Assembly: GCF_024585265.1 (NCBI RefSeq)
Contig: NZ_CP036533.1
Span: 7,573,001-7,637,000, forward strand
Source of the DNA: Bradyrhizobium sp. WBAH42
Lineage (GTDB): Bacteria > Pseudomonadota > Alphaproteobacteria > Rhizobiales > Xanthobacteraceae
Reading direction: 5' to 3'
DNA length: 64,000 nucleotides
Both the position numbers and the translations under genes were made by a program. Below, in pieces: positions 8,824 to 17,720 of the stretch (the stretch's first letter is position 1; each line of letters opens with the position of its first letter). Under the pieces are notes generated by a model. The model made no database searches. It saw nothing but the letters and a program-made list of their open reading frames with translations, and had not been told where the DNA came from.

Positions 8824-11592
8824 CTACTCCGCCGCGTCCCGCATCTCGGCGCGCTCGGCCCGCGCCGCGCAGAATTTGAACTCCGGGATCTTGCCGAACG
8901 GGTCCAGCGCCGGGTTGGTGAGCAGGTTCGCAGCCGCTTCGGCGTAGCAGAACGGCATGAACACCATGTTCTCCGGCACGTCGCGGTCGGAGCGGACCTT
9001 GACTTCGACGGCGCCGCGGCGGGTCTCCAGGCGAACGAAATCGCCGGGCACCAGCTTCTTCTTGCGCATGTCCTTGGGTGACATGAACGCGACCGCCTCC
9101 GGCTCGATCTGGTCGAGCACCTGGGCGCGGCGGGTCATCGAGCCGGTGTGCCAGTGCTCCAGCACGCGGCCGGTCGAGAGCACCATCGGATATTCGTCGT
9201 CGGGAATCTCGTCCGGCGGGACGACCTTGGCCGGCACGATCTTGCCGCGGCCGCTCGCGGTCGGGAAGCCCGTGGTGAAGATGATCTCGTTGCCGGGCTT
9301 GTTCGGATCGTCGACGGGATAAGTGACCGCGCCCTCACGCACCAGCCGCTCCCAGGTGATGTTCTTCAGCGACGGCATCAGCTCTGCCATCTCGGTGAAG
9401 ACGTCGCCGGGACCGGCATAATTCCACGGCAGGCCCATGCGCTTGCCGATCTCCTGGATGATCCAGAGATCCTGACGCGCATCGCCGGGCGGCTTGATCA
9501 CCTGACGCGCCAGCTGCACGCGGCGATCGGTGTTGGTGAAGGAGCCGTCCTTTTCGGCGAAGGCCGAGGCCGGCAGGATCACGTCGGCATGGAACGCAGT
9601 CTCGGTGACGAAGAGATCCTGCACCACGAGATGATCGAGCATCGCCAGCGCATGGCGCGCATGCTGCAGGTCGGGATCGGACATCGCGGGGTTTTCGCCC
9701 TCGATATACATGCCCTTGATCTCGCCGGCGTGGATCGCGTTCATGATCTCGACCACGGTCAGGCCGCGGACGGGATCGAGATCCTGCTGCCAGAGCTTTT
9801 CGAAGCTGCCGCGCAAATCATCGCGGCCCACCGGCTGATAGTCCGGCAGGAACATCGGGATCAGGCCGGCATCGGAGGCGCCTTGCACGTTGTTCTGGCC
9901 GCGCAGCGGATGGAGGCCGGTACCGGGACGGCCGACCTGGCCCGTGATCAGGGCGAGCGCAATCAGGCAGCGCGCATTGTCGGTACCGTGGACATGCTGG
10001 CTGATGCCCATGCCCCAGAAGATGATCGAGGATTTTGCCCGCGCATAGGTGCGCGCTACTTCGCGCAGGGTTTGCGCCGGGATGCCGCAGATCGGCTCCA
10101 TCTTCTCCGGCGTGAACTCCTTGATCTTCTCCTTGAGGTCCTCGAAACCCTCGGTGTAGCCGGCGATGTACTGGTCGTCGGTCAGGCCTTCGGTGATGAT
10201 CGTGTTGATCATCGCGTTCAGCATGGCGACGTCGGAGCCCGGCTTGAACTGCAGATGCCTGGTCGCATGACGCGACAGCGACTGCCGGCGCGGATCCATC
10301 ACGAACAGCTTGGCGCCGTTCTGCTTGACCGCGTTCTTGATGAAGGTCGCGGCGACCGGGTGGTTGACGGTCGGGTTGGCGCCGATCACGACGATGACCT
10401 CGGCATCCATCGCAGCGGAGAACGGTGCCGACACCGCGCCCGAGCTCAGGCCTTCGAACAGCGCCGCCACCGAGGAGGCATGGCACAGACGGGTGCAGTG
10501 ATCGACGTTGTTGGAGCCAAAGCCGGTGCGCACAAGCTTCTGGAACAGATAGGCCTCTTCGTTCGAGCCCTTGGCCGAACCGAAGCCGGCCAGCGCCTTC
10601 ACGCCCTTCTCGTCGCGGATCTTGACGAGACCCTTGGCGGCGATGTCGAGCGCTTCCTCCCAACTCGCTTCGCGGAAATGCGTGAACGGATTGGCCGGAT
10701 CGACCTGGTCGTTGGCGTCCTTCTTCGCGTTCGGCAGCCGCACCAGCGGCTTCGTCAGGCGATGCGGATGGTGGATGTAGTCGAAGCCGAAGCGGCCCTT
10801 CACGCAAAGACGATTGTGGTTGGCGGGGCCGTCGCGGCCTTCCGCATAGATCACCTTCTCGTCCTTGACCTCGTAGGTGACCTGGCAGCCGACGCCGCAG
10901 AACGGGCAGAGCGAATCCACCTTCTTGTCGGCATAGGTGACGCGCGTCTGGTTTTCGTCGAGCATCACGGCCGGCATCAAGGCGCCGGTCGGACAGGCCT
11001 GCACGCATTCGCCGCAGGCAACGCAGGTGGACTCGCCCATGGGGTCGTCGAAGTCGAACACGATCTTGGCGCCGGCATTGCGATAGGCCATGCCGATGAC
11101 GTCGTTGACCTGGACCTCGCGGCAGGCGCGCACGCAGAGGCCGCACTGGATGCAGGCATCGAGATTGACGCGCATCGCCGGATGGCTGGCGTCGGTTGCC
11201 CAGCGCTCGGCGGCGGGAAAGCGGCTCTCGGTGACGCCAGTGGTCTCGGCCCAGTGCCAGAACTTCGAATCCGGATCGTGCGACGTCTCACGCGCCGGCT
11301 GATCGGCAACGAGCAGCTCCATCACCATTTTTTGCGCCGACACCGCACGCGCGGATTCCGTCTTCACCTTCATGCCGACCGACGGCGTGCGCTTGCAGGA
11401 CGCGGCGAGCACGCGCTCGCCCTCGATCTCGACCATGCAGGCGCGGCAATTGCCGTCGGGGCGATAGTCGGGCGCCGGCGAATAACAGAGATGCGGAATG
11501 TCGCGGCCCTGGCGTTTTGCGACCTGCCAGATCGTCTCGCCGGGTTTGGCCTCGACCTGCTTGCCGTCGAGCTCGAACGTAATCTTCGTCAT
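8824..11592 (-). CDS. fdsA: NAD-dependent formate dehydrogenase, alpha subunit
   Basis: 922-residue molybdenum catalytic subunit. Residues 1-80 are a 2Fe-2S ferredoxin domain (CYSPAPDYRPDGNCRAC pattern). Residues about 135-215 hold two 4Fe-4S clusters (CIQCGLCVRAC, CVACGECVQAC). Residues from about 225 are the molybdopterin oxidoreductase region with its own Fe-S motif (CPFCGVGC) and DHCTRLCHA, which carries the cysteine ligand to molybdenum. Cytoplasmic: formate to CO2, with electrons passed to FdsB and NAD. The gene overlaps fdsGB by four bases (ATGA). The usual small fdsD gene is not seen downstream, where only palindromic repeats lie. Confidence 0.95.
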   Translation of the reverse strand: MTKITFELDGKQVEAKPGETIWQVAKRQGRDIPHLCYSPAPDYRPDGNCRACMVEIEGERVLAASCKRTPSVGMKVKTESARAVSAQKMVMELLVADQPARETSHDPDSKFWHWAETTGVTESRFPAAERWATDASHPAMRVNLDACIQCGLCVRACREVQVNDVIGMAYRNAGAKIVFDFDDPMGESTCVACGECVQACPTGALMPAVMLDENQTRVTYADKKVDSLCPFCGVGCQVTYEVKDEKVIYAEGRDGPANHNRLCVKGRFGFDYIHHPHRLTKPLVRLPNAKKDANDQVDPANPFTHFREASWEEALDIAAKGLVKIRDEKGVKALAGFGSAKGSNEEAYLFQKLVRTGFGSNNVDHCTRLCHASSVAALFEGLSSGAVSAPFSAAMDAEVIVVIGANPTVNHPVAATFIKNAVKQNGAKLFVMDPRRQSLSRHATRHLQFKPGSDVAMLNAMINTIITEGLTDDQYIAGYTEGFEDLKEKIKEFTPEKMEPICGIPAQTLREVARTYARAKSSIIFWGMGISQHVHGTDNARCLIALALITGQVGRPGTGLHPLRGQNNVQGASDAGLIPMFLPDYQPVGRDDLRGSFEKLWQQDLDPVRGLTVVEIMNAIHAGEIKGMYIEGENPAMSDPDLQHARHALAMLDHLVVQDLFVTETAFHADVILPASAFAEKDGSFTNTDRRVQLARQVIKPPGDARQDLWIIQEIGKRMGLPWNYAGPGDVFTEMAELMPSLKNITWERLVREGAVTYPVDDPNKPGNEIIFTTGFPTASGRGKIVPAKVVPPDEIPDDEYPMVLSTGRVLEHWHTGSMTRRAQVLDQIEPEAVAFMSPKDMRKKKLVPGDFVRLETRRGAVEVKVRSDRDVPENMVFMPFCYAEAAANLLTNPALDPFGKIPEFKFCAARAERAEMRDAAE

Positions 11593-13295
11593 TCCGCCGC
11601 TTCCTTGAACTCGTCAGGGAAATATTTGATCACGGAGGACAGCGGATTCGATGCCGCCTGTCCGAGCCCGCAGATCGAGGCATCGCGCATCGCCTGGCTC
11701 AATTCTTCCAGCAAGGCACGGTTCCAGACCGGCCTTTGCATCAGCAGCGCCGCCTTCTGGGTACCGACGCGGCACGGCGTGCACTGGCCGCAGCTCTCGT
11801 CCTCGAAGAACTTCATCAGGTTCAATGCGGCAGCGCGCACGCTGTCCTTGTGCGACAGGATCACGATCGCAGCCGAGCCGATGAAGCAGCCGTATTTCTC
11901 CAGCGTGCCGAAATCGAGCGGGATGTCGTCCATCGATGCCGGCAAGATGCCGCCGGACGCACCGCCCGGCAGATACGCGTAGAATCGATGGCCGTCGGCC
12001 ATGCCGCCGCAATATTCCTCGATCAGCTCGCGCACGGTGATACCCGCGGGCGCGAGCTTCATGCCGGGATTTTTGACGCGTCCCGAAACCGAGAAGCTGC
12101 GCAGGCCCTGACGCTCGTGGCGGCCATGGCCCTTCCACCAGTCGGCGCCCTTCTCGACGATGTCGCGCACCCACCACAGCGTCTCGATGTTGTTGATCAG
12201 CGTCGGCAGACCGAACAGGCCGACCTGGAACGGGTAAGGCGGCTTGTGCCTGGGCAGGCCACGCTTGCCCTCGATGCTCTCCAGCAGCGAGGATTCCTCG
12301 CCGCAGATGTAAGCGCCGGCGCCGCGCCGCAGGTGCAGCGTCGGGCCGCCAGGCGGGAGCTTTGCGATCTCGCGCTGGAGGATCTCGCGCGAGGCCGGAT
12401 ATTCGTCGCGCAGATAGATATAGACGTCGCTCGCCTGCACCACATGCGCGCCGATCAGCATGCCCTCGATGAAGCGATGCGGATCGGTTTCGAGGTAATA
12501 GCGGTCCTTGAACGTGCCGGGCTCGCCCTCGTCGCCGTTGATCGCCATCAGCCGCGGCCCGGGCTCCCCGAGCACCGCGCGCCATTTGCGTCCGGTGGGG
12601 AAGCCGGCGCCGCCGAGCCCGCGCAGCGAAGCGTCGTCGAGCGACTTCAGCAAATCGTCCTTCGACAGTTCGCCGGAGCGCAGGCGATTGAGCAGCTTGT
12701 AGCCGCCATCGGCGACATAGGCATCGTACTCGGTATATGTGGGCAGATGCGCGTGCGTGTCGCCGGCCTTGGCTGCCGCCATGACGTTGGCGACGGTGGC
12801 GTGGTCGACGAAATTGTGTCCGACCTCGGCGGCCGGCGCTGTGTCGCAGCGGCCGACGCAGGGCGCGCGCACGACGCGGATGCCGGGACCTGACGCGCTC
12901 TGCAGATCCTCGAGCAGCTTCTCGCCGCCAAGCATCGCGCAGGTGAGCGAATCGCAGACGCGGATCGTCAACGGGGGAATGTCGGGCTCACCTTCCTTCA
13001 CCACGTCGAAATGCGCGTAGAAGGTCGCGGTCTCGAACACCTCGGCGAAGGCGAGCTTCATCTCGTCGGCGAGCGCGGCCAGATGCGCCGCCGAGATCTG
13101 GCGGTACTTGTCCTGGATCAAGTGCAGATATTCGATCAGGAGATCGCGCCGCCGCGGCCTGTCGCCGAGCAACAGCTCGATCTCGTGCGCGGCCGTGGGA
13201 TCGACCTGCCGCCCCTTGGGAGTCGCCTTGGCGCGTCGGCGTCCCTCACCGGGATGCTCGAAGGAGCGGACCTTGTGCACGTCCTCGTGGCTCAT
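11589..13295 (-). CDS. fdsB: Formate dehydrogenase fused gamma-beta subunit (FdsG-FdsB)
   Basis: 568-residue fusion. Residues about 30-185 match the thioredoxin-like 2Fe-2S gamma subunit (cysteines in VCDSLTCAML and APCVGRCDTAP). Residues about 210-568 match the NuoF-like beta subunit, with the glycine-rich GLGGAGFPTG motif for NADH, the FMN region, and a C-terminal 4Fe-4S motif (SCGQCTPCRVGT). In Cupriavidus and Rhodobacter these are two proteins, FdsG and FdsB. It transfers electrons from FdsA to NAD. First gene of the fds operon on this strand; a sigma-54-like promoter motif lies about 50 bases upstream. Confidence 0.92.
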   Translation of the reverse strand: MSHEDVHKVRSFEHPGEGRRRAKATPKGRQVDPTAAHEIELLLGDRPRRRDLLIEYLHLIQDKYRQISAAHLAALADEMKLAFAEVFETATFYAHFDVVKEGEPDIPPLTIRVCDSLTCAMLGGEKLLEDLQSASGPGIRVVRAPCVGRCDTAPAAEVGHNFVDHATVANVMAAAKAGDTHAHLPTYTEYDAYVADGGYKLLNRLRSGELSKDDLLKSLDDASLRGLGGAGFPTGRKWRAVLGEPGPRLMAINGDEGEPGTFKDRYYLETDPHRFIEGMLIGAHVVQASDVYIYLRDEYPASREILQREIAKLPPGGPTLHLRRGAGAYICGEESSLLESIEGKRGLPRHKPPYPFQVGLFGLPTLINNIETLWWVRDIVEKGADWWKGHGRHERQGLRSFSVSGRVKNPGMKLAPAGITVRELIEEYCGGMADGHRFYAYLPGGASGGILPASMDDIPLDFGTLEKYGCFIGSAAIVILSHKDSVRAAALNLMKFFEDESCGQCTPCRVGTQKAALLMQRPVWNRALLEELSQAMRDASICGLGQAASNPLSSVIKYFPDEFKEAAE

Positions 13296-13345
13296 CGATT
13301 CGTCTCGATCTCTTCTTTTAGAACGGCTCCACTTTTAGCCCCTGG

Positions 13346-13361
13346 CATGCCAGATGCCAAG
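13346..13361 (-). promoter_or_regulatory. Sigma-54-like promoter before fdsGB
   Basis: Read on the minus strand, TTGGCATCTGGCATGC places GG and GC ten bases apart, close to the -24/-12 consensus TGGCAC-N5-TTGC (with ATGC instead of TTGC). It lies about 50 bases before the fdsGB start. A 12-base palindrome (CTGGCATGCCAG, 13342-13353) overlaps it and could instead be an operator. Confidence 0.3.
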
Positions 13362-13581
13362 CGAATTGTGATGTTCGCGGAAGCGTTTAAGCGAAACTCA
13401 GGGTAGACGTGACTGCCCAGACACGGCCTGCGTTTCGTCCCAACGGGCCATTGATGGAGCGAAGCCCGAATTGGTCGGGAGATCAATAAAGGTGTCCCGT
13501 GCTGCGATAGCGAAGTCCTATCGAATGCCCGGTCCGAGGCTACGGCGGGAGCACAAAGGCCGCCGCCGTGAACATCGCCTT

Positions 13582-13815
13582 CTACGGGGCGTCACTCTTT
13601 TCGACCAGGAACACGATGCGCGCCTCGTTGCGCTCGGTGATCTCGACCTTGTCGCCGGTCTCGCGGATCAGATTGGGGATATCGATCACCGAGAGCGGAT
13701 CGGTGCAGTGAACTTCGAGCTGGTCGCCTGCCTTGAGCGGCTTGAGCGCCTTGCGCGTCTTGAGCGCCGGCAGCGGGCATTTCAGCCCGGTGAGATCGAG
13801 TGTCGTCCTGGTCAT
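13582..13815 (-). CDS. TusA/SirA-like sulfur carrier protein
   Basis: 77-residue protein of the TusA fold. It has the defining cysteine motif in LTGLKCPLPALKT near residue 13 (CPxP), which carries a persulfide. The end of the protein (KVEITERNEARIVFLVEK) matches the family. From the family, such proteins relay sulfur to tRNA thiolation, to molybdenum cofactor enzymes or within sulfur oxidation. Placement between fds and moeA-mobB suggests service to formate dehydrogenase maturation along with FdhD, which is an inference. Confidence 0.85.
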   Translation of the reverse strand: MTRTTLDLTGLKCPLPALKTRKALKPLKAGDQLEVHCTDPLSVIDIPNLIRETGDKVEITERNEARIVFLVEKSDAP

Positions 13816-13862
13816 GGCCGCACCATGGCGGCGTGGAACGGCTGCGTCAACGCGGGGAGGCC

Positions 13863-15119
13863 TCAGATCAGGCTGGCGTAGGGCAGGAAGCCGACATCCT
13901 GCCCCGGCTCGACATTCGTGATGTCCTCGCCGAGCTCGACGAGGCCGTCGGTCTCGACCAGCGAGGACAAGAGCCCGGCCCCTTCGCGCGGGAACTTGAT
14001 CGCCTCGAGCCCGCCGTCCTGCGCGCGCCGCAACGAGGCGCGCACATATTCACGCCGCCCGGCCTTCTTCTTGTAGGTAAACGCAGCACGCACCGGAATC
14101 GGCAACAGCGGCTCCGGCAGCCCACCCGCCAGCGCCAGCACCGTCGGCCGCACCACATGGACGAAGGTGACAAAGCTCGCGACGGGATTGCCGGGCAGTC
14201 CGATCAGCGGTGTGCCGGCGACGATCCCCATCGCCACGGGACGGCCCGGCTTGATCGCCATCCGCCACAGCACCAGTGAGCCGATGCTCTCCACAGCCGC
14301 CTTGACGTGATCCTCCTCCCCGGTCGAGACGCCGCCGGTGGTGAGGATCAGGTCATGGTCGCCTGCAACCCGCTTCAGGCCGCTCGCCAGTGACGTTCGC
14401 TCGTCGCGCAGAATGCCGAGATCGCTGACCTCGCAGCCGAGCCGCCGCAGCATCGCCATCAGCATGAAGCGGTTGGAATCGAACAATTGCGAAGCGGCGC
14501 GCGGCTCGCCGGGTGAAGCCAGTTCGTCGCCGGTCGAGAACACGGCAACACGGATGCGCCTGACGACGTCGAGCCTCGTCAGGCCGAACGCGGCGGCAAG
14601 CGCGACATGCTGCGGCCGCAGGCGCTGGCCGGCGCGGAGCGCGACGTGTCCTTGGGGAATGTCCTCGCCTGCGGGTCGCACATTGGCGCCGGGCTTCAGC
14701 CCCGGCGGCAACACGATCTTCCCGGACTCATCGATGCGGACGTCCTCCTGCATGAAGACGGTCTCCGCGTCCGGCGGCATCGGCGCGCCGGTGAAGATGC
14801 GCGCGGTGTGGCCGGGCTTGATCGGCGCCTGCGCAAGGCCGCCGGCCTGAATGCGACCGTCGAGCGGGAACGCCTGTTCCGCCCTTGCCGGAAGGTCCGC
14901 GTTGCGCACCGCGTAGCCGTCGACGGCGGAGTTGGTGAAGGGCGGCAGCGGCAGAGGCGCGGCCACATCGCCCGCGAGCACGCGTCCGTCCGCGTCGGCG
15001 AGCCCAACCGTCTCGAGATCGACGATCGCACTGACGCGCGTCGTGATGAGGCCAACGGCTTCGTCGACCGACATCATCGGGCCACCGAAGGCAAAGCAAT
15101 CGTCCGACAGTTGCGCCAT
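13863..15119 (-). CDS. moeA: Molybdopterin molybdotransferase MoeA
   Basis: 418-residue cytoplasmic enzyme inserting molybdate into adenylylated molybdopterin. It shows the family blocks PPFTNSAVDGYAVR (substrate site), AVFSTGDEL and the TTGGVSTGEEDHVK segment, then GLPGNPVASFVTF. The start at MAQLSDDC fits orthologues. It follows mobB by nine bases on the same strand. Of the MoeA-like proteins in this window, this one has the canonical length and motifs, so it is the likely housekeeping copy. Confidence 0.93.
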   Translation of the reverse strand: MAQLSDDCFAFGGPMMSVDEAVGLITTRVSAIVDLETVGLADADGRVLAGDVAAPLPLPPFTNSAVDGYAVRNADLPARAEQAFPLDGRIQAGGLAQAPIKPGHTARIFTGAPMPPDAETVFMQEDVRIDESGKIVLPPGLKPGANVRPAGEDIPQGHVALRAGQRLRPQHVALAAAFGLTRLDVVRRIRVAVFSTGDELASPGEPRAASQLFDSNRFMLMAMLRRLGCEVSDLGILRDERTSLASGLKRVAGDHDLILTTGGVSTGEEDHVKAAVESIGSLVLWRMAIKPGRPVAMGIVAGTPLIGLPGNPVASFVTFVHVVRPTVLALAGGLPEPLLPIPVRAAFTYKKKAGRREYVRASLRRAQDGGLEAIKFPREGAGLLSSLVETDGLVELGEDITNVEPGQDVGFLPYASLI

Positions 15120-15128
15120 GGTGCCTCG

Positions 15129-15656
15129 TCAGCGTATCGCGGCGCTTCTTGCCACCGCTTCCTCGACCGGCATCGCCGCCCGTAGCATCAATGCCGCGGC
15201 GCCTTCGATATCGTCGAGATGGACAGTCGGCAGCCGCGTGTCAATCGCGACGTCCGTCGCGATCCCGGCAATCCCGGGATCGTCCGGAAACAGCAGCGGC
15301 TTGCCGTTGGCGGCACGATGCACCTCGATCTTGCGATGCGGCTCACGCTTGAATCCCTCGACCACGACGAGATCGACCGCGGAGAGTTTCTCGAGCAGCT
15401 CCGGCAGCCGCGGCTCCGCCGCCCCGCGCAGCTCATGCATCAGCGCCCAGCGTTTCGACGAAGCAACCAGCACCTCCGCCGCACCGGCCTCGCGATGGCG
15501 CCAGGAATCCTTGCCGGGCACGTCGACGTCGAACTGGTGATGCGCATGCTTGATCACGGAGACGCGCAGGCCTTGCGCGTTGAAATGCGGAATCAGCCGC
15601 GTCAACAGCGTGGTCTTGCCCGCACCGCTCCATCCTGCAAGGCCGATGACTTTCAT
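15129..15656 (-). CDS. mobB: Molybdopterin-guanine dinucleotide biosynthesis adapter MobB
   Basis: 175-residue GTP-binding protein. The start at 15656 gives MKVIGLAGWSGAGKTTLLTR, with the Walker A motif GWSGAGKTT at the N-terminus; the longer open frame upstream only reads through a palindromic repeat. The family motif KHAHHQFDVDVPGKDS and VVVEGFKREP follow. MobB assists MobA in attaching GMP to molybdopterin, forming the bis-MGD cofactor used by FdsA. It is probably cotranscribed with moeA. Confidence 0.92.
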   Translation of the reverse strand: MKVIGLAGWSGAGKTTLLTRLIPHFNAQGLRVSVIKHAHHQFDVDVPGKDSWRHREAGAAEVLVASSKRWALMHELRGAAEPRLPELLEKLSAVDLVVVEGFKREPHRKIEVHRAANGKPLLFPDDPGIAGIATDVAIDTRLPTVHLDDIEGAAALMLRAAMPVEEAVARSAAIR

Positions 15657-15713
15657 TCCAGCTCCGTGTCCGCGAACGACCCAGGTCCCTTCTGGAACCG
15701 CGGCCCCCTCCGT

Positions 15714-15791
15714 GTCATTGCGAGCGCAGCGAAGCAATCCAGACTGCCGCCGCGAAAGGATTCTGGATTGCTTCGCTCCGCTCGCAATGAC
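15714..15791. repeat. Palindromic intergenic repeat
   Basis: A long hairpin: the left arm GTCATTGCGAGCGCAGCGAA and the right arm TTCGCTCCGCTCGCAATGAC are nearly perfect complements around a spacer. A partial copy is at 8627-8650. It lies in the divergent mobB/fdhD gap and looks like a dispersed, non-coding palindromic element. Confidence 0.85.
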
Positions 15792-15865
15792 GAGCGGAGG
15801 CATTTTGCCCATTCCCGGCCATGCTTATATCGGCTTGACCCGAATGTCATGCTAACCTCGCCGCC

Positions 15866-16756
15866 ATGATGAAGATCGACAAAGCCCCGGTGCCCCTGAT
15901 CGTCCCCAATCCGGACGATCCACGCCTGACCCAGAGCGTGACCGGCACCGACCAGACCGGCGCCAGGGTCGAGATCAAGGTGCCGATGGAGCGGCCGCTG
16001 ACGCTCTATTTGAACGCCCAGGAGATCGTCACCATGATGACGATCGGCGACTACCCCGAATATCTGGCGCTCGGCTACCTGCTGAACCAGAACATGCTGA
16101 AATATAATGACGTGGTCACCGAGGTCGAGTACGACGACGACCTCCAGGTGGTCGTCGTGCGCACCTCACACCACACCAATTTCGAGGCCAAGCTGAAGAA
16201 GCGCACGCAGACGTCCGGCTGCGCGCAGGGCACCGCCTTCGGCGACCTCCTGGAGGCGGTCGAGAGCGTCGCGCTGCCCAAGGCGGAGCTGCGCACCTCC
16301 TGGCTCTACCAGATGACGCAGACCATCAACACCATGCCCTCGCTTTACCTGGAGGCCGGCGCGATCCACGGCTGCGTGCTGTGCAAGGAGGGCACGCCGC
16401 TCTGCTACACCGAGGATGTCGGCCGCCACAACGCCGTCGACAAGATCGCGGGCTGGATGTACCGCCACGGCGTCGACGCTTCCGACAAGATCCTCTACAC
16501 CACCGGGCGCCTCACCTCGGAGATGGTGATCAAGACCGTGCGCATGGGCATTCCGATCCTGGTGTCGCGCTCCGGCTTCACCGCCTGGGGTGTCGATCTC
16601 GCAAGACAGGTCGGCCTGACGCTGGTCGGACGCACCCGCGGCAAGCGCTTCATCGTGCTCGCAGGCGAAGAGCGCATCGTCTACGACCAGAACCTCACTT
16701 ATGTCGAAGAGGAATCGGCCAAGCACAAGCGCAAGGGTGAAGGCGGTGACGACTGA
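15866..16756 (+). CDS. fdhD: Formate dehydrogenase accessory sulfurtransferase FdhD
   Basis: 296-residue FdhD family protein that delivers sulfur from a cysteine desulfurase to the molybdenum cofactor of formate dehydrogenase. The C-terminal signature [14 protein letters not shown] and the TTGRLTSEM motif are intact. The cysteine pattern is unusual: where E. coli FdhD has a CxxC persulfide loop (CGVCG), this protein has [10 protein letters not shown] with a single cysteine. Where most have a GATHAA-like segment, it has [12 protein letters not shown], giving a CxxC there instead. The start ATG is directly followed by a second ATG. It ends just before mobA. Confidence 0.9.
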   Translation: MMKIDKAPVPLIVPNPDDPRLTQSVTGTDQTGARVEIKVPMERPLTLYLNAQEIVTMMTIGDYPEYLALGYLLNQNMLKYNDVVTEVEYDDDLQVVVVRTSHHTNFEAKLKKRTQTSGCAQGTAFGDLLEAVESVALPKAELRTSWLYQMTQTINTMPSLYLEAGAIHGCVLCKEGTPLCYTEDVGRHNAVDKIAGWMYRHGVDASDKILYTTGRLTSEMVIKTVRMGIPILVSRSGFTAWGVDLARQVGLTLVGRTRGKRFIVLAGEERIVYDQNLTYVEEESAKHKRKGEGGDD

Positions 16757-16757
16757 C

Positions 16758-17405
16758 ATGTCCGCGGCGCGTGTTCCGCCGACCCTTGGCGTGCTGCTCG
16801 CCGGCGGGCTGGCGCGGCGCATGGGCGGCGGCGACAAGCCGATGCGCACCATCGGTGGCCGCACCATTCTGGAACGCGTGATCGCGCGTCTCTCGCCCCA
16901 GTGCAGCGAGCTGATCCTCAACGCCAACGGCGATCCCGCCCGCTTTGCCGCGTTCGGCTTGCAGGTCGTCGCCGACGACGTGCCCGGCTTCCCCGGCCCC
17001 CTCGCCGGCATCCTCGCGGCGCTCGACTGGACCGCGGCGAACCGGCCGGAGATCGAATGGGTGCTCAGCGCCGCCGGCGACTGCCCGTTCCTGCCTCGCG
17101 ACCTCGTGGCGCGCCTGCATGAGGCGCGCGCGCATGAGAACGCACAGCTCGCGGTCGCTGCATCAGATGAGCAGTCGCATCCGGTGATCGGCCTGTGGCG
17201 TGTCGCCTTGCGTGAGGAGCTGCGCCACGCCCTCGTGGTCGAAGACCTCCGCAAGATCGACCGCTGGACCGCGCGCTATCCGCTCGCGACAGTGACCTGG
17301 CCGACCGAGCCGGTCGATCCGTTCTTCAATGCGAACACGGTCGAGGACATTGCCGAGGCCGAGCGGCTGGCGACGCTGGATGACCATCCTAAGCCGCTGC
17401 GTTGA
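16758..17405 (+). CDS. mobA: Molybdenum cofactor guanylyltransferase MobA
   Basis: 215-residue nucleotidyltransferase. The N-terminus has [19 protein letters not shown], the GTP-binding LAGG(x)RMGGxDK motif. The [12 protein letters not shown] block and AAGDCPFLP (metal-binding aspartate) follow. It links GMP to molybdopterin to make MGD for FdsA. The ATG at 16758 starts one base after the fdhD stop; an in-frame GTG at 16746 overlapping fdhD is the alternative start. It clearly forms a transcript with fdhD. Confidence 0.92.
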   Translation: MSAARVPPTLGVLLAGGLARRMGGGDKPMRTIGGRTILERVIARLSPQCSELILNANGDPARFAAFGLQVVADDVPGFPGPLAGILAALDWTAANRPEIEWVLSAAGDCPFLPRDLVARLHEARAHENAQLAVAASDEQSHPVIGLWRVALREELRHALVVEDLRKIDRWTARYPLATVTWPTEPVDPFFNANTVEDIAEAERLATLDDHPKPLR

Positions 17406-17470
17406 GCTGCCGTGAACCCGACCGAGCTGGGGAACGACCAATGATCGGTACGTTGTCCCCGGGATGAACC

Positions 17471-17707
17471 ATGGCCGACTCTCTCCTTGATGTCGTCTTC
17501 GATGTCGTCGATCTTGCGCTCGATGTTTCGGATGTGATCGATCGCACGAAGCAGCTGAGCAAGCCTGACACCGTCGAGGTTCCGCCCGATCCGAAGCCGT
17601 TGCCGGCCGCCGCGCAGCGTGCGCTGGCCGAGGCCGAGGAACGGAAGCGCAGGCGCGAGCAATCCGATCAGGCCGCCAGCGCCACCGACCAGGCGTCGCA
17701 ACCGTAG
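17471..17707 (+). CDS. Small hypothetical protein
   Basis: 78-residue acidic protein I do not recognise. The front half alternates hydrophobic and acidic residues (LLDVVFDVVDLALDVSDVID), and the rear is a charged, alanine-rich tail. It starts 65 bases after mobA on the same strand and ends just before the convergent moeA fusion. Function unknown; it could be a small cytoplasmic partner or a chance frame, though its composition is protein-like. Confidence 0.5.
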   Translation: MADSLLDVVFDVVDLALDVSDVIDRTKQLSKPDTVEVPPDPKPLPAAAQRALAEAEERKRRREQSDQAASATDQASQP

Positions 17708-17720
17708 CCCTCGCTGATAT

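Noticed and set aside
9148..11982. 944-codon plus-strand frame opposite fdsA
   Set aside because: fdsA has all expected cofactor motifs; the opposite frame is a codon-bias shadow.
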